A stretch of DNA of 64,000 nucleotides from Mesorhizobium sp. M7A.F.Ca.US.008.03.1.1 (lineage in GTDB: Bacteria; Pseudomonadota; Alphaproteobacteria; Rhizobiales; Rhizobiaceae): NCBI RefSeq assembly GCF_003997495.1, contig NZ_RZRU01000001.1, positions 310,001-374,000 of the forward strand. Direction: 5' to 3'. Below are positions 35,948 through 44,381 of the stretch, piece by piece (position 1 is the stretch's first letter; the number at the start of each line of letters is the position of its first letter). The notes under the pieces are model-generated. The model made no database searches. It saw nothing but the letters and a program-made list of their open reading frames with translations, and was not told the DNA's origin. Both the position numbers and the translations under genes were made by a program.

Positions 35948-36853
35948 TCAGACCCTTTCCTTGGTGCCGCGCGCGGCAATAAGCCCTTGCGGGCGGAAGA
36001 GGAGAACGAGGATGACCGCTCCATAGACAAAGGCATCGCGGAATGGCCGGGCGTCGATGGGCAGCATGACCTGCATGATCACCGAGGCGGCACCCAGCAG
36101 GAAGCCGGCGAGCACGGCTCCCCCGAGGCTGCCGAGGCCGCCAATGACGGTAGCGATGAAAGCCATCAACATGATCGAGGCGCCCATCTGGATGTCCAGC
36201 GTGCCTGTCTGGGCGCCAAAGATCAGTGCAATGGCGGCGGCCAACGCACCGGAGAGGGCGAACGCGCCCATGATAACCCGGTTCGCACGCACACCCAGCA
36301 TGCGGGCCATCGAGAAGTTCTCGGCCGCCGCCCGCATCTCCAGGCCGAAGCGGGTTTGACGCAGGAACAGTGTCAGGCCGATCAGGATGACCATCGTGGC
36401 GACGATCGTTATGAGCTGGAGGAGGGGAAGCCTGGCACCAAGTATCTCCACCGGCTGGGACAGTTCGGGCAGCAGCGAGATCGATTTCGGCCGACTGGAG
36501 AAAAGCATGAGCAGGAAGTAGCGAATTACGAAACCGAGCGCGAAGGAGGCGATCATCATGGTTGCCGGATTTGCCTGGCGGAACCGCCTGAAGACGACGA
36601 TTTCGCACAACACCGACAGCCCGGCCCCGCAGAGCAGCACGAAGGGCACCAGCAGGTACCACGGCAACTGGCCGGCGAAGACGATGGCCATTGCGTCCGT
36701 AGACGGCCACAACAGGGCGAAGACGCAGAAGGCGATGACGTCGCCATGCGCGAAGTTCACGAGCCGCATGACGCCGAAGATAAGGGCAATGCCGAGCGCC
36801 CCGAGCGCGTAGAGCGAACCAAGCGAGAGTGCGTCGAACAGGATCTGCAGCAT
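35948..36853 (-). CDS. livH: ABC transporter permease, LivH family
   Basis: A 301 aa inner-membrane permease beginning MLQILFDALSLGSLYALGAL, with the family motif MRLVNFAHGD and the ATPase-coupling region EMRAAAENFSMARMLGV. The start ATG at 36853 lies 1 nt before the LivF stop. Partner of LivM in the channel. Confidence 0.88.
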   Translation of the reverse strand: MLQILFDALSLGSLYALGALGIALIFGVMRLVNFAHGDVIAFCVFALLWPSTDAMAIVFAGQLPWYLLVPFVLLCGAGLSVLCEIVVFRRFRQANPATMMIASFALGFVIRYFLLMLFSSRPKSISLLPELSQPVEILGARLPLLQLITIVATMVILIGLTLFLRQTRFGLEMRAAAENFSMARMLGVRANRVIMGAFALSGALAAAIALIFGAQTGTLDIQMGASIMLMAFIATVIGGLGSLGGAVLAGFLLGAASVIMQVMLPIDARPFRDAFVYGAVILVLLFRPQGLIAARGTKERV

Positions 36854-36854
36854 C

Positions 36855-37589
36855 TCAATTGTCCTCGTAGCCGAAATAGGCAGCCTGGATCGCCTCGCCG
36901 TTGCCGAGCGTCCGCGCGTCGCCATCGAGCACGATCTGTCCGCCACGCATCAGGATCATCCGCCCGCCCACCATCATCGCCCGGGCCGAGCTCTGCTCAA
37001 CGATCAGGAGCGTGAGCTGGCGCTGCGCACGCAGCGCGATCAGCCGCTCGTAGACCTGGTCGTTGATGTTGGGGGCGAGGCCCAGCGAAGGCTCGTCGAT
37101 GGCTACAAGCCGCGGATTGGTCATCAGCGCGCGTCCGATAACCAGCATTTGCTGCTGCCCGCCGGACAGCAATCCCGCCTGCCCGTGCCGCCTCTCTTTC
37201 AGCATCGGAAAGGTTGCGTAGACGGCTTCGAGTTCGTCGGCCGCTCGGCTGCGCCAGCCGCGTTCGCGGGCGTGCATGCCGGTTCCGACCAGAAGGTTCT
37301 CTTCGGTCGTCAGCGAGCCGAAGACATCGCGCCCCTCCGGCACCATGGAGAATCCGAGCCGGGCGATGTTCTCCGGCGCCTGGCCGGTGATCTCATGACC
37401 CGCGAGGTCGATCCGGCCGCCCGCCACCGGCGTAACACCGGCGATCGCGCGCAGCAGCGAAGACTTCCCGGCTCCGTTCGGGCCGGTGATGAACAGGATT
37501 TCTCCCTCGTCCATGGAGAAGGAGACATTTCGGACCGCTGTGAGACGGCTGTAGCGGATGGTGATATCGGAAAGGGCGAGCAGGCTCAT
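36855..37589 (-). CDS. livF: ABC transporter ATP-binding protein, LivF family
   Basis: A 244 aa ATPase with Walker A GPNGAGKSS, Q-loop region, signature LSGGQQQM and Walker B VAIDEPSLGLAP. LivF type by length and lack of the extra LivG motif. ATGA overlap with livG; the ATG at 37589 follows the LivG end. Confidence 0.9.
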   Translation of the reverse strand: MSLLALSDITIRYSRLTAVRNVSFSMDEGEILFITGPNGAGKSSLLRAIAGVTPVAGGRIDLAGHEITGQAPENIARLGFSMVPEGRDVFGSLTTEENLLVGTGMHARERGWRSRAADELEAVYATFPMLKERRHGQAGLLSGGQQQMLVIGRALMTNPRLVAIDEPSLGLAPNINDQVYERLIALRAQRQLTLLIVEQSSARAMMVGGRMILMRGGQIVLDGDARTLGNGEAIQAAYFGYEDN

Positions 37590-38338
37590 TCCATCGCCTC
37601 CAGCACAGGCAGGTCGGTGTTCGCGGCCGTGCCCATATAGGCGTGGCGCACCTTCTCGCTGTCGCGGATCGCGGCAGGCGGGCCTTCCTCGATGATCGCT
37701 CCGGAATCGAGCACGACGATATGCTGGCAAAGGCCGAGCACCAGCCCGACATTGTGCTCGATGAGCAGGACACCACAGCCGAGATCGGCGGCGATGTGTC
37801 TTATCAGAGCCGAAAGCTCCCGCGCCTCCAGTGCGCTCATGCCAGCCGCGGGCTCGTCGAGCAGGATGTATGCGGGCCGTCCCATCAGGGCGCGGCCAAT
37901 GGCGACGCGGCGCTCGTCCGTATATGGCAACGTTCCGGCGATGCGGGTGCTCAGCGCGCCGATGCCTATCCAGTCGAGCATCGCTTCCGCTTCGGCGATG
38001 GCAGCGCGCCTGCTCATTCCCAGACCAACGCCGGTTACCTCCAAATTGTCCAGCACAGGCAGGTCGCGGAAGAGCCGCCCACCCTGGAAGGTGCGGGCGA
38101 TGCCGCGCCGCCGGACCTGATGCGGCTTGAGACCCGTGAGTGCTGCCCCGTCGAGCTTGATGGTGCCTTCGGTCGGTGCCTGGAAGCCGGTCAGCACGTT
38201 GACGAGCGTGGTCTTGCCAGCGCCATTCGGGCCGATGAGGCCACTGATGCGGCCGGGCGTAATTTGGAGGTCTACCGATGACAGGGCCTTCAGCCCCGCA
38301 AACGATACCGAGACGTTCTCCGCGCTCAGATGACTCAT
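37586..38338 (-). CDS. livG: ABC transporter ATP-binding protein, LivG family
   Basis: A 250 aa ATPase with Walker A GPNGAGKTT, LivG-type FQGGRLF, Walker B YILLDEPAAGM and the family H-loop EHNVGLVLGL. It is first of the liv block, with AAGGAAAGGG before the ATG. About 250 nt separate it from pxpC, so it may be read from the pxpA2 promoter or from its own. Confidence 0.9.
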   Translation of the reverse strand: MSHLSAENVSVSFAGLKALSSVDLQITPGRISGLIGPNGAGKTTLVNVLTGFQAPTEGTIKLDGAALTGLKPHQVRRRGIARTFQGGRLFRDLPVLDNLEVTGVGLGMSRRAAIAEAEAMLDWIGIGALSTRIAGTLPYTDERRVAIGRALMGRPAYILLDEPAAGMSALEARELSALIRHIAADLGCGVLLIEHNVGLVLGLCQHIVVLDSGAIIEEGPPAAIRDSEKVRHAYMGTAANTDLPVLEAME

Positions 38339-38577
38339 GACCCTTTCCTTCTTTATACCGACGGAAAGGCGCGAAGCATCCGGCCTTGCGGCCAGTCACG
38401 TTGCAAATGTCTTCCCCTGTCGGTTCCGGCGGTCTCTAGCGGACTGCTCGGGTGCCAAATTCACGCCGTTGCCCGGCGTCGTCTTGTCGTTTCGCGCACC
38501 GGATTTTGTCTTCCGCCACGCACGGTCGGTTTTCGCCGACCGATCTCCTCGCCTCCGGCTCCTCCGCCGGCATTTTC

Positions 38578-38595
38578 CCGGCTGACGTCAGCCGG
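38578..38595. repeat. 18-nt perfect palindrome over the pxpC stop
   Basis: CCGGCTGACGTCAGCCGG spans the pxpC stop codon. On RNA it could form a hairpin at the 3' end of the pxp block. Confidence 0.6.
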
Positions 38596-39559
38596 CCAAA
38601 TGCCCTTCAGCAAGCGCCAGCGCGGCGCGCTGTTCGGTTCGCGCGGCAAGCGCGTCTTCCAGCGTCACCGGAACGAAGCGCGCCGGGGTGTGCGGCTGGA
38701 GTTGGGCGATAAGGTCCATGTCGGCCGATATCACCACGCCCAGCATCATGTACCCGCCACCCGAAACCGCATCCCGGTGAAGAACGATCGGCTCCGTGCC
38801 ACTCGGCACCTGGACGGATCCGTAGGGATAGCAGGCATCGACGATGTTCGAGGGGTCGGAGCCCGCACCGAAAGGCTGCTCGCGCTCGACGAACTCCAGC
38901 GGCGTCCCGCCCCGGAAGCGATAGCCGATGCGGTCGGCTTCGGGCGCGACCTTCCAGGTTTCCTCAAAGAACCGATTGCCGGCAGCCTCAGTGATCCGAT
39001 GCCAGTACATGCCGGGAAGCATTCTGAGTTCCGCCGGACTATTGCGCGCGCGGCGCAGATCTGCAGGCAGTGAAAGACCGGCTTTGCCGGAACCTTCGCC
39101 GAGGGGAAGCTCATCACCCGCCTTCAGTGTGCGGCCCTGATGGCCGCCAAGTGCGCCCAGAATGTAAGTCGAGCGCGAACCGAGAACCACGGGTACGTCG
39201 ATGCCGCCGGAAACGGCCAGATAAGCGCGCGCGCCGCCCTTGAGGAAGCCGAAGGAAAGCCGGTCACCGGCCTTCACCGGAAAACTTTCCCAGGTCGGCC
39301 GTTCCTCGCCATTGAGTTTGGGTGGGAGCTCTCCACCCGTGACGGCGACGACCGCGGATTGGGTGAATTCGAGTTCGGGGCCCATGAAAGTGGCTTCGAG
39401 CACCGCGGCACCCGGATCGTTGCCGACAAGCAGGTTTGCGATGCGTGTCGCAAAGCGGTCCATGCCGCCGCCTTCTGGAATGCCGACATGATAGTGGCCT
39501 GGTCGGCCAAGGTCCTGCACGGAAGTGGAGAGGCCGGGAGAGATTACCTTAACGGCCAT
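38588..39559 (-). CDS. pxpC: Biotin-dependent carboxyltransferase, PxpC/KipA family
   Basis: A 323 aa AHS2-domain protein. The N-terminal ISPGLSTSVQDLGRPG and GIPEGGGMD motifs are diagnostic, with LAVSGGIDVP later. With PxpB it resembles the carboxyltransferase part of urea carboxylase (AHS1/AHS2). It overlaps PxpB by 11 nt. In the pathway it would act with the biotin carrier and carboxylase just upstream on a lactam or amide nitrogen (inference). Confidence 0.87.
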   Translation of the reverse strand: MAVKVISPGLSTSVQDLGRPGHYHVGIPEGGGMDRFATRIANLLVGNDPGAAVLEATFMGPELEFTQSAVVAVTGGELPPKLNGEERPTWESFPVKAGDRLSFGFLKGGARAYLAVSGGIDVPVVLGSRSTYILGALGGHQGRTLKAGDELPLGEGSGKAGLSLPADLRRARNSPAELRMLPGMYWHRITEAAGNRFFEETWKVAPEADRIGYRFRGGTPLEFVEREQPFGAGSDPSNIVDACYPYGSVQVPSGTEPIVLHRDAVSGGGYMMLGVVISADMDLIAQLQPHTPARFVPVTLEDALAARTEQRAALALAEGHLAG

Positions 39560-40424
39560 TGATAAGCTCCATCAGCCTTGCATTGGTGCCGTAAATGTCG
39601 CTGTTGAAATCCTTCAGGCTGAAGGTGCACTCGCGAACCGTCGGCTGCCACCGATTGGCTTCGATCTCCTCAAGCGTGGCGTCGTAGTCATCGCGGCCAA
39701 TGGCCTTGAACTTGACGATGTCGCCTGGCTTGAACAGGCACATGTCATCGGCGAGGTAGCGCACCTTCCTGGTCGGGTCGTAGATCGGGGCCGGGGTTAT
39801 GCCATACATCTGGTAGCCGCCAGCGCCGCGTACCGAATAGATCGCTGCAAAGCAGCCGCCATGGCCAATGGTGAGCTTGGGAGTGTCGGTGCGTGGACGC
39901 AAGTATTTCGGCGCCTGAATCTGTTTCTTGCGCTCAACCATCTGGTACAGGAAGGGCAGTCCGGCGACGAAGCCGACCATCGACACGAACCAAGGCTGGC
40001 CGGAATAGGCCGCGATAAACTCTTCCACCGTGGCGTAGCCGTTGATGCGTGCCGAATATTCAAGATCGGTGGAGGAGGGGTCCTGATGGCGCTCGCGGAA
40101 GCGCAGGCAGGTTTCACGCGTCCATGGATCCTGGAAGTAAACCGGCAGTTCGATGATCCGGGTCTTCAGCACCGGGTCCGCCTTCGAGGCCGCCTCTTCC
40201 ATCGACTTCAGTTCGCTGAGCAAATCCTGCGGCTTGACGATGTCGGGGTTGAAGCGAATCTGGAAGCTGGCGTTGGCTGGGCAGATCTCGGTGACACCTC
40301 GGATGCCTGCCGTACGCACCGCATTGGTCATCGAAAGACCGGTAAAGAAGGAGGTGAGCGACATTTCCTCGGACACCTCGCCGAAGATATGTTCGTCACC
40401 GCCGAAGTTGAATCGTATCGACAT
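39549..40424 (-). CDS. pxpB: PxpB/KipI-family carboxyltransferase subunit
   Basis: A 291 aa AHS1-domain protein, somewhat longer than typical KipI (about 240 aa). It has the LPVYFQDPWTRET region, GFVAGLPFLYQM (the family's G-F-x-x-G-x-P-F/Y motif) and SVRGAGGYQMYGITP. It is the other half of the AHS1/AHS2 pair. It begins 9 nt after the carboxylase stop. Confidence 0.85.
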   Translation of the reverse strand: MSIRFNFGGDEHIFGEVSEEMSLTSFFTGLSMTNAVRTAGIRGVTEICPANASFQIRFNPDIVKPQDLLSELKSMEEAASKADPVLKTRIIELPVYFQDPWTRETCLRFRERHQDPSSTDLEYSARINGYATVEEFIAAYSGQPWFVSMVGFVAGLPFLYQMVERKKQIQAPKYLRPRTDTPKLTIGHGGCFAAIYSVRGAGGYQMYGITPAPIYDPTRKVRYLADDMCLFKPGDIVKFKAIGRDDYDATLEEIEANRWQPTVRECTFSLKDFNSDIYGTNARLMELINGR

Positions 40425-40433
40425 CGGTGCTCC

Positions 40434-41798
40434 TTAACCCGCCAATGCTGCGGCGTTTTCGATGAGCCAGCCTTCCAGCCAGCGGGTATGTACGTCTCCC
40501 GCCCGCACCGCCGGATCGGCGGCCAGCGCAAGAAACAGCGGCTTGGTGGTCTTGAGCCCGCCGATCTTCAACTCGTTGAGCGCGCGGATCAGGCGCGCTA
40601 TCGCCGCATCGCGCGTCTCTGCATGCACGATCAACTTGGCAAGCAGCGAGTCATAAAAGGGCGGCACCTGATAGCCCTGGTAGAGCATCGAATCGAAGCG
40701 TACGCCCGGACCGCCGGGAATGCGAAGCTCGGCCACCTGCCCAGGGAATGGAGCGAACTCCTTCGCCGGGTCTTCGGCATTGAGCCGGACTTCGATCGCA
40801 TGCCCCTTGACGGAGACATCGCCTTGCCGAATCCGCAGCTTCTCGCCGCCGGCGATGCGAAGCATCTCCGCAACGAGGTCGATGCCGGTGATCGCTTCGG
40901 TGACCGGGTGCTCGACCTGGATACGGGTGTTCATCTCGATGAAGTAAAAGCGGTCTGCTTCATCGTCATAAAGATACTCTACCGTGCCGGCACCAGAGTA
41001 TTTGACCGCCTTGGCCAAAGCGACCGCCGAAGCGCAGAGCTCTTCGCGCAGCCTGTCTGAAAGTGCGCGCGACGGCGCCTCCTCCCAAACCTTCTGGCGT
41101 CGCCGCTGCAGCGAGCACTCGCGCTCGTAGCAGTGGATGGCATCGCTTCCGTCTGCCAGCACCTGCACCTCGATATGGCGGGCCTTGCCGATCACCTTTT
41201 CAATGTAGAGACCACCGTCGCCAAAGGCGGCGAGGGCTTCTGCTTCGGCCTGAGGAAAGGCTTGTTCGAACTCGGCGAGCGAGTTCGCGATGCGGATGCC
41301 CCGCCCGCCGCCGCCTGCCGCGGCCTTGATCATCACCGGAAAACCGGTTTCGGTCAGCACATGGCGGCCGGCCCCGAGGCCCTCGACCCGGCCAGTCGAG
41401 CCGGGCACCACAGGGACACCTGCAGCGGCAGCGGCCGATCGCGCCGAGACCTTGTCTCCCATCATCCGGATCGCATCTCCCGACGGGCCGACGAAGACCA
41501 ATCCAGCGCCTGTGACCGCGTCGGAAAACGCGGCATTCTCGGCAAGGAACCCATAGCCTGGATGAACGCTGTCGCAACCGGTGTCGCGGGCAGCCTTCAG
41601 AAGTGCTTCGACATTGAGATAGGACTTCTTTGCTGCTGGTGGGCCGATGTTGACCGCTTCGTCCGCAAGCTGGACGTGGAGTGACTCGGCGTCTGCCGCC
41701 GAATACACTGCCACGGTGGCGATCTCCAGATCTTGCGCGGCCCGGATGATCCTGACCGCTATCTCGCCCCGGTTGGCAACCAGAAGCTTTTTCAGCAT
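40434..41798 (-). CDS. accC: Biotin carboxylase
   Basis: A 454 aa ATP-grasp enzyme that carboxylates biotin using bicarbonate and ATP. Motifs: VANRGEIAVRII, HPGYGFLAENAAF, IKAAAGGGGRGIR (ATP loop), ECSLQRRRQKVWEEAPS (biotin/bicarbonate site), and FIEMNTRIQVEHPVTE. Full length for AccC. Here it is dedicated to the Pxp-like carboxylase rather than to fatty-acid synthesis (inference from the operon). It overlaps the biotin carrier stop by 1 nt. Confidence 0.88.
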   Translation of the reverse strand: MLKKLLVANRGEIAVRIIRAAQDLEIATVAVYSAADAESLHVQLADEAVNIGPPAAKKSYLNVEALLKAARDTGCDSVHPGYGFLAENAAFSDAVTGAGLVFVGPSGDAIRMMGDKVSARSAAAAAGVPVVPGSTGRVEGLGAGRHVLTETGFPVMIKAAAGGGGRGIRIANSLAEFEQAFPQAEAEALAAFGDGGLYIEKVIGKARHIEVQVLADGSDAIHCYERECSLQRRRQKVWEEAPSRALSDRLREELCASAVALAKAVKYSGAGTVEYLYDDEADRFYFIEMNTRIQVEHPVTEAITGIDLVAEMLRIAGGEKLRIRQGDVSVKGHAIEVRLNAEDPAKEFAPFPGQVAELRIPGGPGVRFDSMLYQGYQVPPFYDSLLAKLIVHAETRDAAIARLIRALNELKIGGLKTTKPLFLALAADPAVRAGDVHTRWLEGWLIENAAALAG

Positions 41799-42031
41799 CA
41801 GTCGAGATCCGCAATAGGTGCGCCGGCCATGATGGGGTCCTCATTGTCGGCAATGAAGCGGATGTTCGTACCGGCAGTCTCGGCCCTCACTTCGTGGAAC
41901 GACTTCATCACTTCGATGAGACCGATTACGTCTCCGGCGGACACCGCGTCGCCATCCGCCTTGTAGGGCGGCTGGTCTGGCGAAGCGCTTCGATAAAAAG
42001 TGCCGGGAAGAGGCGAAAGAATCTGGGCCAT
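41798..42031 (-). CDS. Short biotin carboxyl carrier protein
   Basis: A 77 aa stand-alone biotinyl domain (biotin attachment K43 in EVMKSF; MKM is changed to MKS). It has no N-terminal extension or thumb, unlike fatty-acid-synthesis AccB. TGATG coupling with the carboxylase. It carries carboxybiotin between AccC and PxpBC. Confidence 0.87.
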   Translation of the reverse strand: MAQILSPLPGTFYRSASPDQPPYKADGDAVSAGDVIGLIEVMKSFHEVRAETAGTNIRFIADNEDPIMAGAPIADLD

Positions 42032-42096
42032 AAAAAGCTCCGAAAAACTGCAGACAGACTAATTCAGAACCGCCTGTGCGGGCGGTTTCGTCGACT

Positions 42097-42819
42097 TCAG
42101 TGCCAAGGGGCGATTGCGGTGCGCACGGCCCTGGCGATTTCGATGGCGTTCGGCGTATCGGAATGCACGCAGATGGTTTCGCAGCGTACGGGGAAGAAAC
42201 TGCCGTCCTCTGCCGTACCCTCGCCCTCCCTGATGGCGCGTACGCACCGTTCGGCCATCTCTGCGGGGTCCTTGGCGTCATGAACGCGTGTCAAGATCAG
42301 CTTGCCGGAGGCATCGTAGTCGAGATCGGCATAGAACTCGGCGACGAATGGGATACCGCGCTCTTGGTAGATCTTCTCATGCAGGGTGCCCGTCATGCCG
42401 AAGAGGGGTACGCCGAAAACCTCTGCCGCGTCGCACACGCCATGGGCGATTGCCTCCTGCTGCATGGCCATGAAGTAGAGGCTGCCATGCGGCTTGATGT
42501 GGTGGAGTTCCACACCCTCGGCCTTAAGGAAGCCGGCAAGCGCTCCCACCTGGTAAATGATGGTGTTCCTGACTTCTTCGCGGGTCATCCGCATCTCGCG
42601 CCGGCCGAAACCCTGAATGTCGGGCAAGCCTGGATGGGCACCGATCTTTACGCCACTCGCCTTGGCGCTGCGGACGGCGGCGTGCATGTGATCCGGATCG
42701 GAGGCATGAAAACCACAGGCGACATTGGCAACGTCGATGATGGGCATCATGCCCATATCATCGCCAACCTTGTAGAGGCCAAAGCTTTCGCCCATGTCGC
42801 AGTTTAGCGTCACCGCCAT
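42097..42819 (-). CDS. pxpA: LamB/YcsF family protein, 5-oxoprolinase subunit A-like (second copy)
   Basis: A 240 aa protein with LNCDMGESFG, VACGFHASDP, GAHPGLPD and VHSDTPNAIE motifs. It is first in the minus-strand block with the biotin carrier, biotin carboxylase, PxpB and PxpC. The ATG at 42819 has GAGGGG upstream. It is divergent from LysR and preceded by a short ORF. Presumably a cyclic amidase subunit for the carboxylated lactam (inference). Confidence 0.87.
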   Translation of the reverse strand: MAVTLNCDMGESFGLYKVGDDMGMMPIIDVANVACGFHASDPDHMHAAVRSAKASGVKIGAHPGLPDIQGFGRREMRMTREEVRNTIIYQVGALAGFLKAEGVELHHIKPHGSLYFMAMQQEAIAHGVCDAAEVFGVPLFGMTGTLHEKIYQERGIPFVAEFYADLDYDASGKLILTRVHDAKDPAEMAERCVRAIREGEGTAEDGSFFPVRCETICVHSDTPNAIEIARAVRTAIAPWH

Positions 42820-42826
42820 CACATTG

Positions 42827-42865
42827 TTACCCCTCGAAGCTGCCGTCTTTGCGGCGTTGCAGCAT
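42827..42865 (-). CDS. Possible 12-codon leader ORF upstream of pxpA2
   Basis: ATG at 42865 opens a 12-codon frame (MLQRRKDGSFEG) that stops 7 nt before pxpA2, its last codons overlapping the pxpA2 Shine-Dalgarno GAGGGG. The same MLQRRK start occurs before coxM with two synonymous changes. No clear Shine-Dalgarno of its own. Confidence 0.35.
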   Translation of the reverse strand: MLQRRKDGSFEG

Positions 42866-42888
42866 TTTTTGCGCATGCGAGGGCGTTT

Positions 42889-42934
42889 GTGAAATAGTAG
42901 TTTATTGATTGTCATATCAAAAAAACAGATAATG
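42889..42934. promoter_or_regulatory. Putative LysR operator and pxpA2 promoter
   Basis: A/T-rich 46-nt element between LysR and pxpA2. It contains TTGAT-N6-ATCAA symmetry (42905-42920) and, toward pxpA2, TTGATA/TACTAT. About 36 of 46 positions match the coxM element at 26820-26866, and both lie 70 nt from the ATG. Likely the binding site of the adjacent LysR protein. Confidence 0.7.
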
Positions 42935-42954
42935 CTTCTGGGCCGGAGCGCGCC

Positions 42955-43860
42955 ATGACCATCACCTTGAAACAGCTTGATTATTTTATCGCGACCGCCG
43001 AGAGCGGACAGGTCAGTCATGCCGCGGTGGAACTCAACATCTCGCAATCGGCGGTCACCGCGGCGATAAAGACCCTTGAGGCTGACCTGGGCGTACGGCT
43101 TTTGGAGCGTAACCACGCTGGCGTAAGATTGACGATGGAGGGCGCGCGGTTTCTTGAACATGCGCGTGTCATCACCGGGGCCGTCGCTGCTGCCGTCCGA
43201 AGCCCGTTGCGCGATAGGAAAGGCCTGGCGGGCAAGCTGCGGCTGGGCATGACTTACACGGTCGTCGGCTACTACATGTCGCGCCACTACGCGCGGTTTC
43301 GAAAGACCTATCCCGAGATCGAGGTCGAGGTGCTGGAATTGCCCCGGGACGCTCTCGAAAGCGGCTTGATGTGCGGGGACATCGACATGGCCGTGATGCT
43401 GGTGTCCAACCTGGAGCACACCAAGGAGTTGGCGCAAGAGGTCTTGATGCGATCGAACCGCCGGCTCTGGCTTTCGGCTGATCATCATCTGCTCGCGCGG
43501 CGGGAAATCAGCCTCGCCGATGTGGCGGCGGAAGATTATGTCATGCTGACGGTGGACGAGGCACGTACGACGGCCGCCCGTTACTGGGATGCCGCGGGCC
43601 TTTCGCTCCGTGCCGTCCTCACCACCAGTTCGGTCGAGGCCGTGCGGTCGCTCGTGGCTGCCGGCATGGGGGTCACTGTCCTGTCCGACATGGTTTACCG
43701 CCCCTGGTCCTTGGAGGGGCAGCGCATCGAAGTGCGCGGGCTTGTCGAGCCCATCCCTACCATGGACGTTGGCCTTGCCTGGTCGCGTGACAGATCAATC
43801 GAACCGGCGGCGGCGGCCTTCCGGGCCTTTATGTCCGTGACCATGGGCGGCGGCGGCTAA
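42955..43860 (+). CDS. LysR-family transcriptional regulator
   Basis: A 301 aa regulator. The N-terminal winged helix-turn-helix is MTITLKQLDYFIATAESGQV, then AAVELNISQSAVTAAIKTLE, then GVRLLERN. The C-terminal substrate-binding domain (from about residue 90) has typical strands. It is divergent from pxpA2 with the putative operator between, the classic LysR arrangement. The duplicated element at coxM suggests it also activates that operon. The effector is probably the lactam or pathway intermediate. Confidence 0.88.
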   Translation: MTITLKQLDYFIATAESGQVSHAAVELNISQSAVTAAIKTLEADLGVRLLERNHAGVRLTMEGARFLEHARVITGAVAAAVRSPLRDRKGLAGKLRLGMTYTVVGYYMSRHYARFRKTYPEIEVEVLELPRDALESGLMCGDIDMAVMLVSNLEHTKELAQEVLMRSNRRLWLSADHHLLARREISLADVAAEDYVMLTVDEARTTAARYWDAAGLSLRAVLTTSSVEAVRSLVAAGMGVTVLSDMVYRPWSLEGQRIEVRGLVEPIPTMDVGLAWSRDRSIEPAAAAFRAFMSVTMGGGG

Positions 43861-43874
43861 CCTCGTGCCGCCAG

Positions 43875-44355
43875 TCAGGCGCTATGGCTCAGGCTCGGAA
43901 CGGTGGCGACGACGCGGGCGCGGTTCTCTTCGCCGGAGCCGATGAAGGTGGACAGAAGCGGCGTGTCGACGGCAACCGGGTTGATGGCATTGACGCGGAT
44001 GCCGAAGGGGGCGAGTCCCACGGCCATGGCCCGGGTGGGGCAATCGTCCAGCCTTCGGAAGCACTGTACCACGTCAAATTCGGGCGCGGCGAGATGCCGC
44101 CGGTGGAGGCGACGTTGAGGATGACACCCGATTTGATGGATTTGAAATGCGCAACGACCGCACGGGCGCCATTATAGATGGATCTCATATTGACGTTGGC
44201 GATCCGGTCTAACATCTCTTCGTCCATCGTCTCGAGCGCCAAGGGCGGTTGGGCCACGCCGGCATTGTTGACCAGCATGTCGAGAACCCCAAAGGCCGAG
44301 CGGGCCAGGTCGGCCGCCGCTTCGAAGCTTCCGAGTGTCGACGTGGGAGTCATAG
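43875..44355 (-). pseudogene. Remnant of a short-chain dehydrogenase
   Basis: The minus strand encodes pieces of an SDR: ARSAFGVLDMLVNNAGVA, then VNMRSIYNGARAVVAHFKS, then VILNVASTGGISPRPNLTWY in one frame, changing near 44048 to APFGIRVNAINPVAVDTPLL in another. The N-terminal cofactor motif GxxxGxG is absent (cut at the aldehyde dehydrogenase start). The expected catalytic Lys after YSAS is Glu. The break and truncation show a dead gene. Confidence 0.75.
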
Positions 44356-44381
44356 TCGCCACGGAATTGTAGGAGGAAGGG

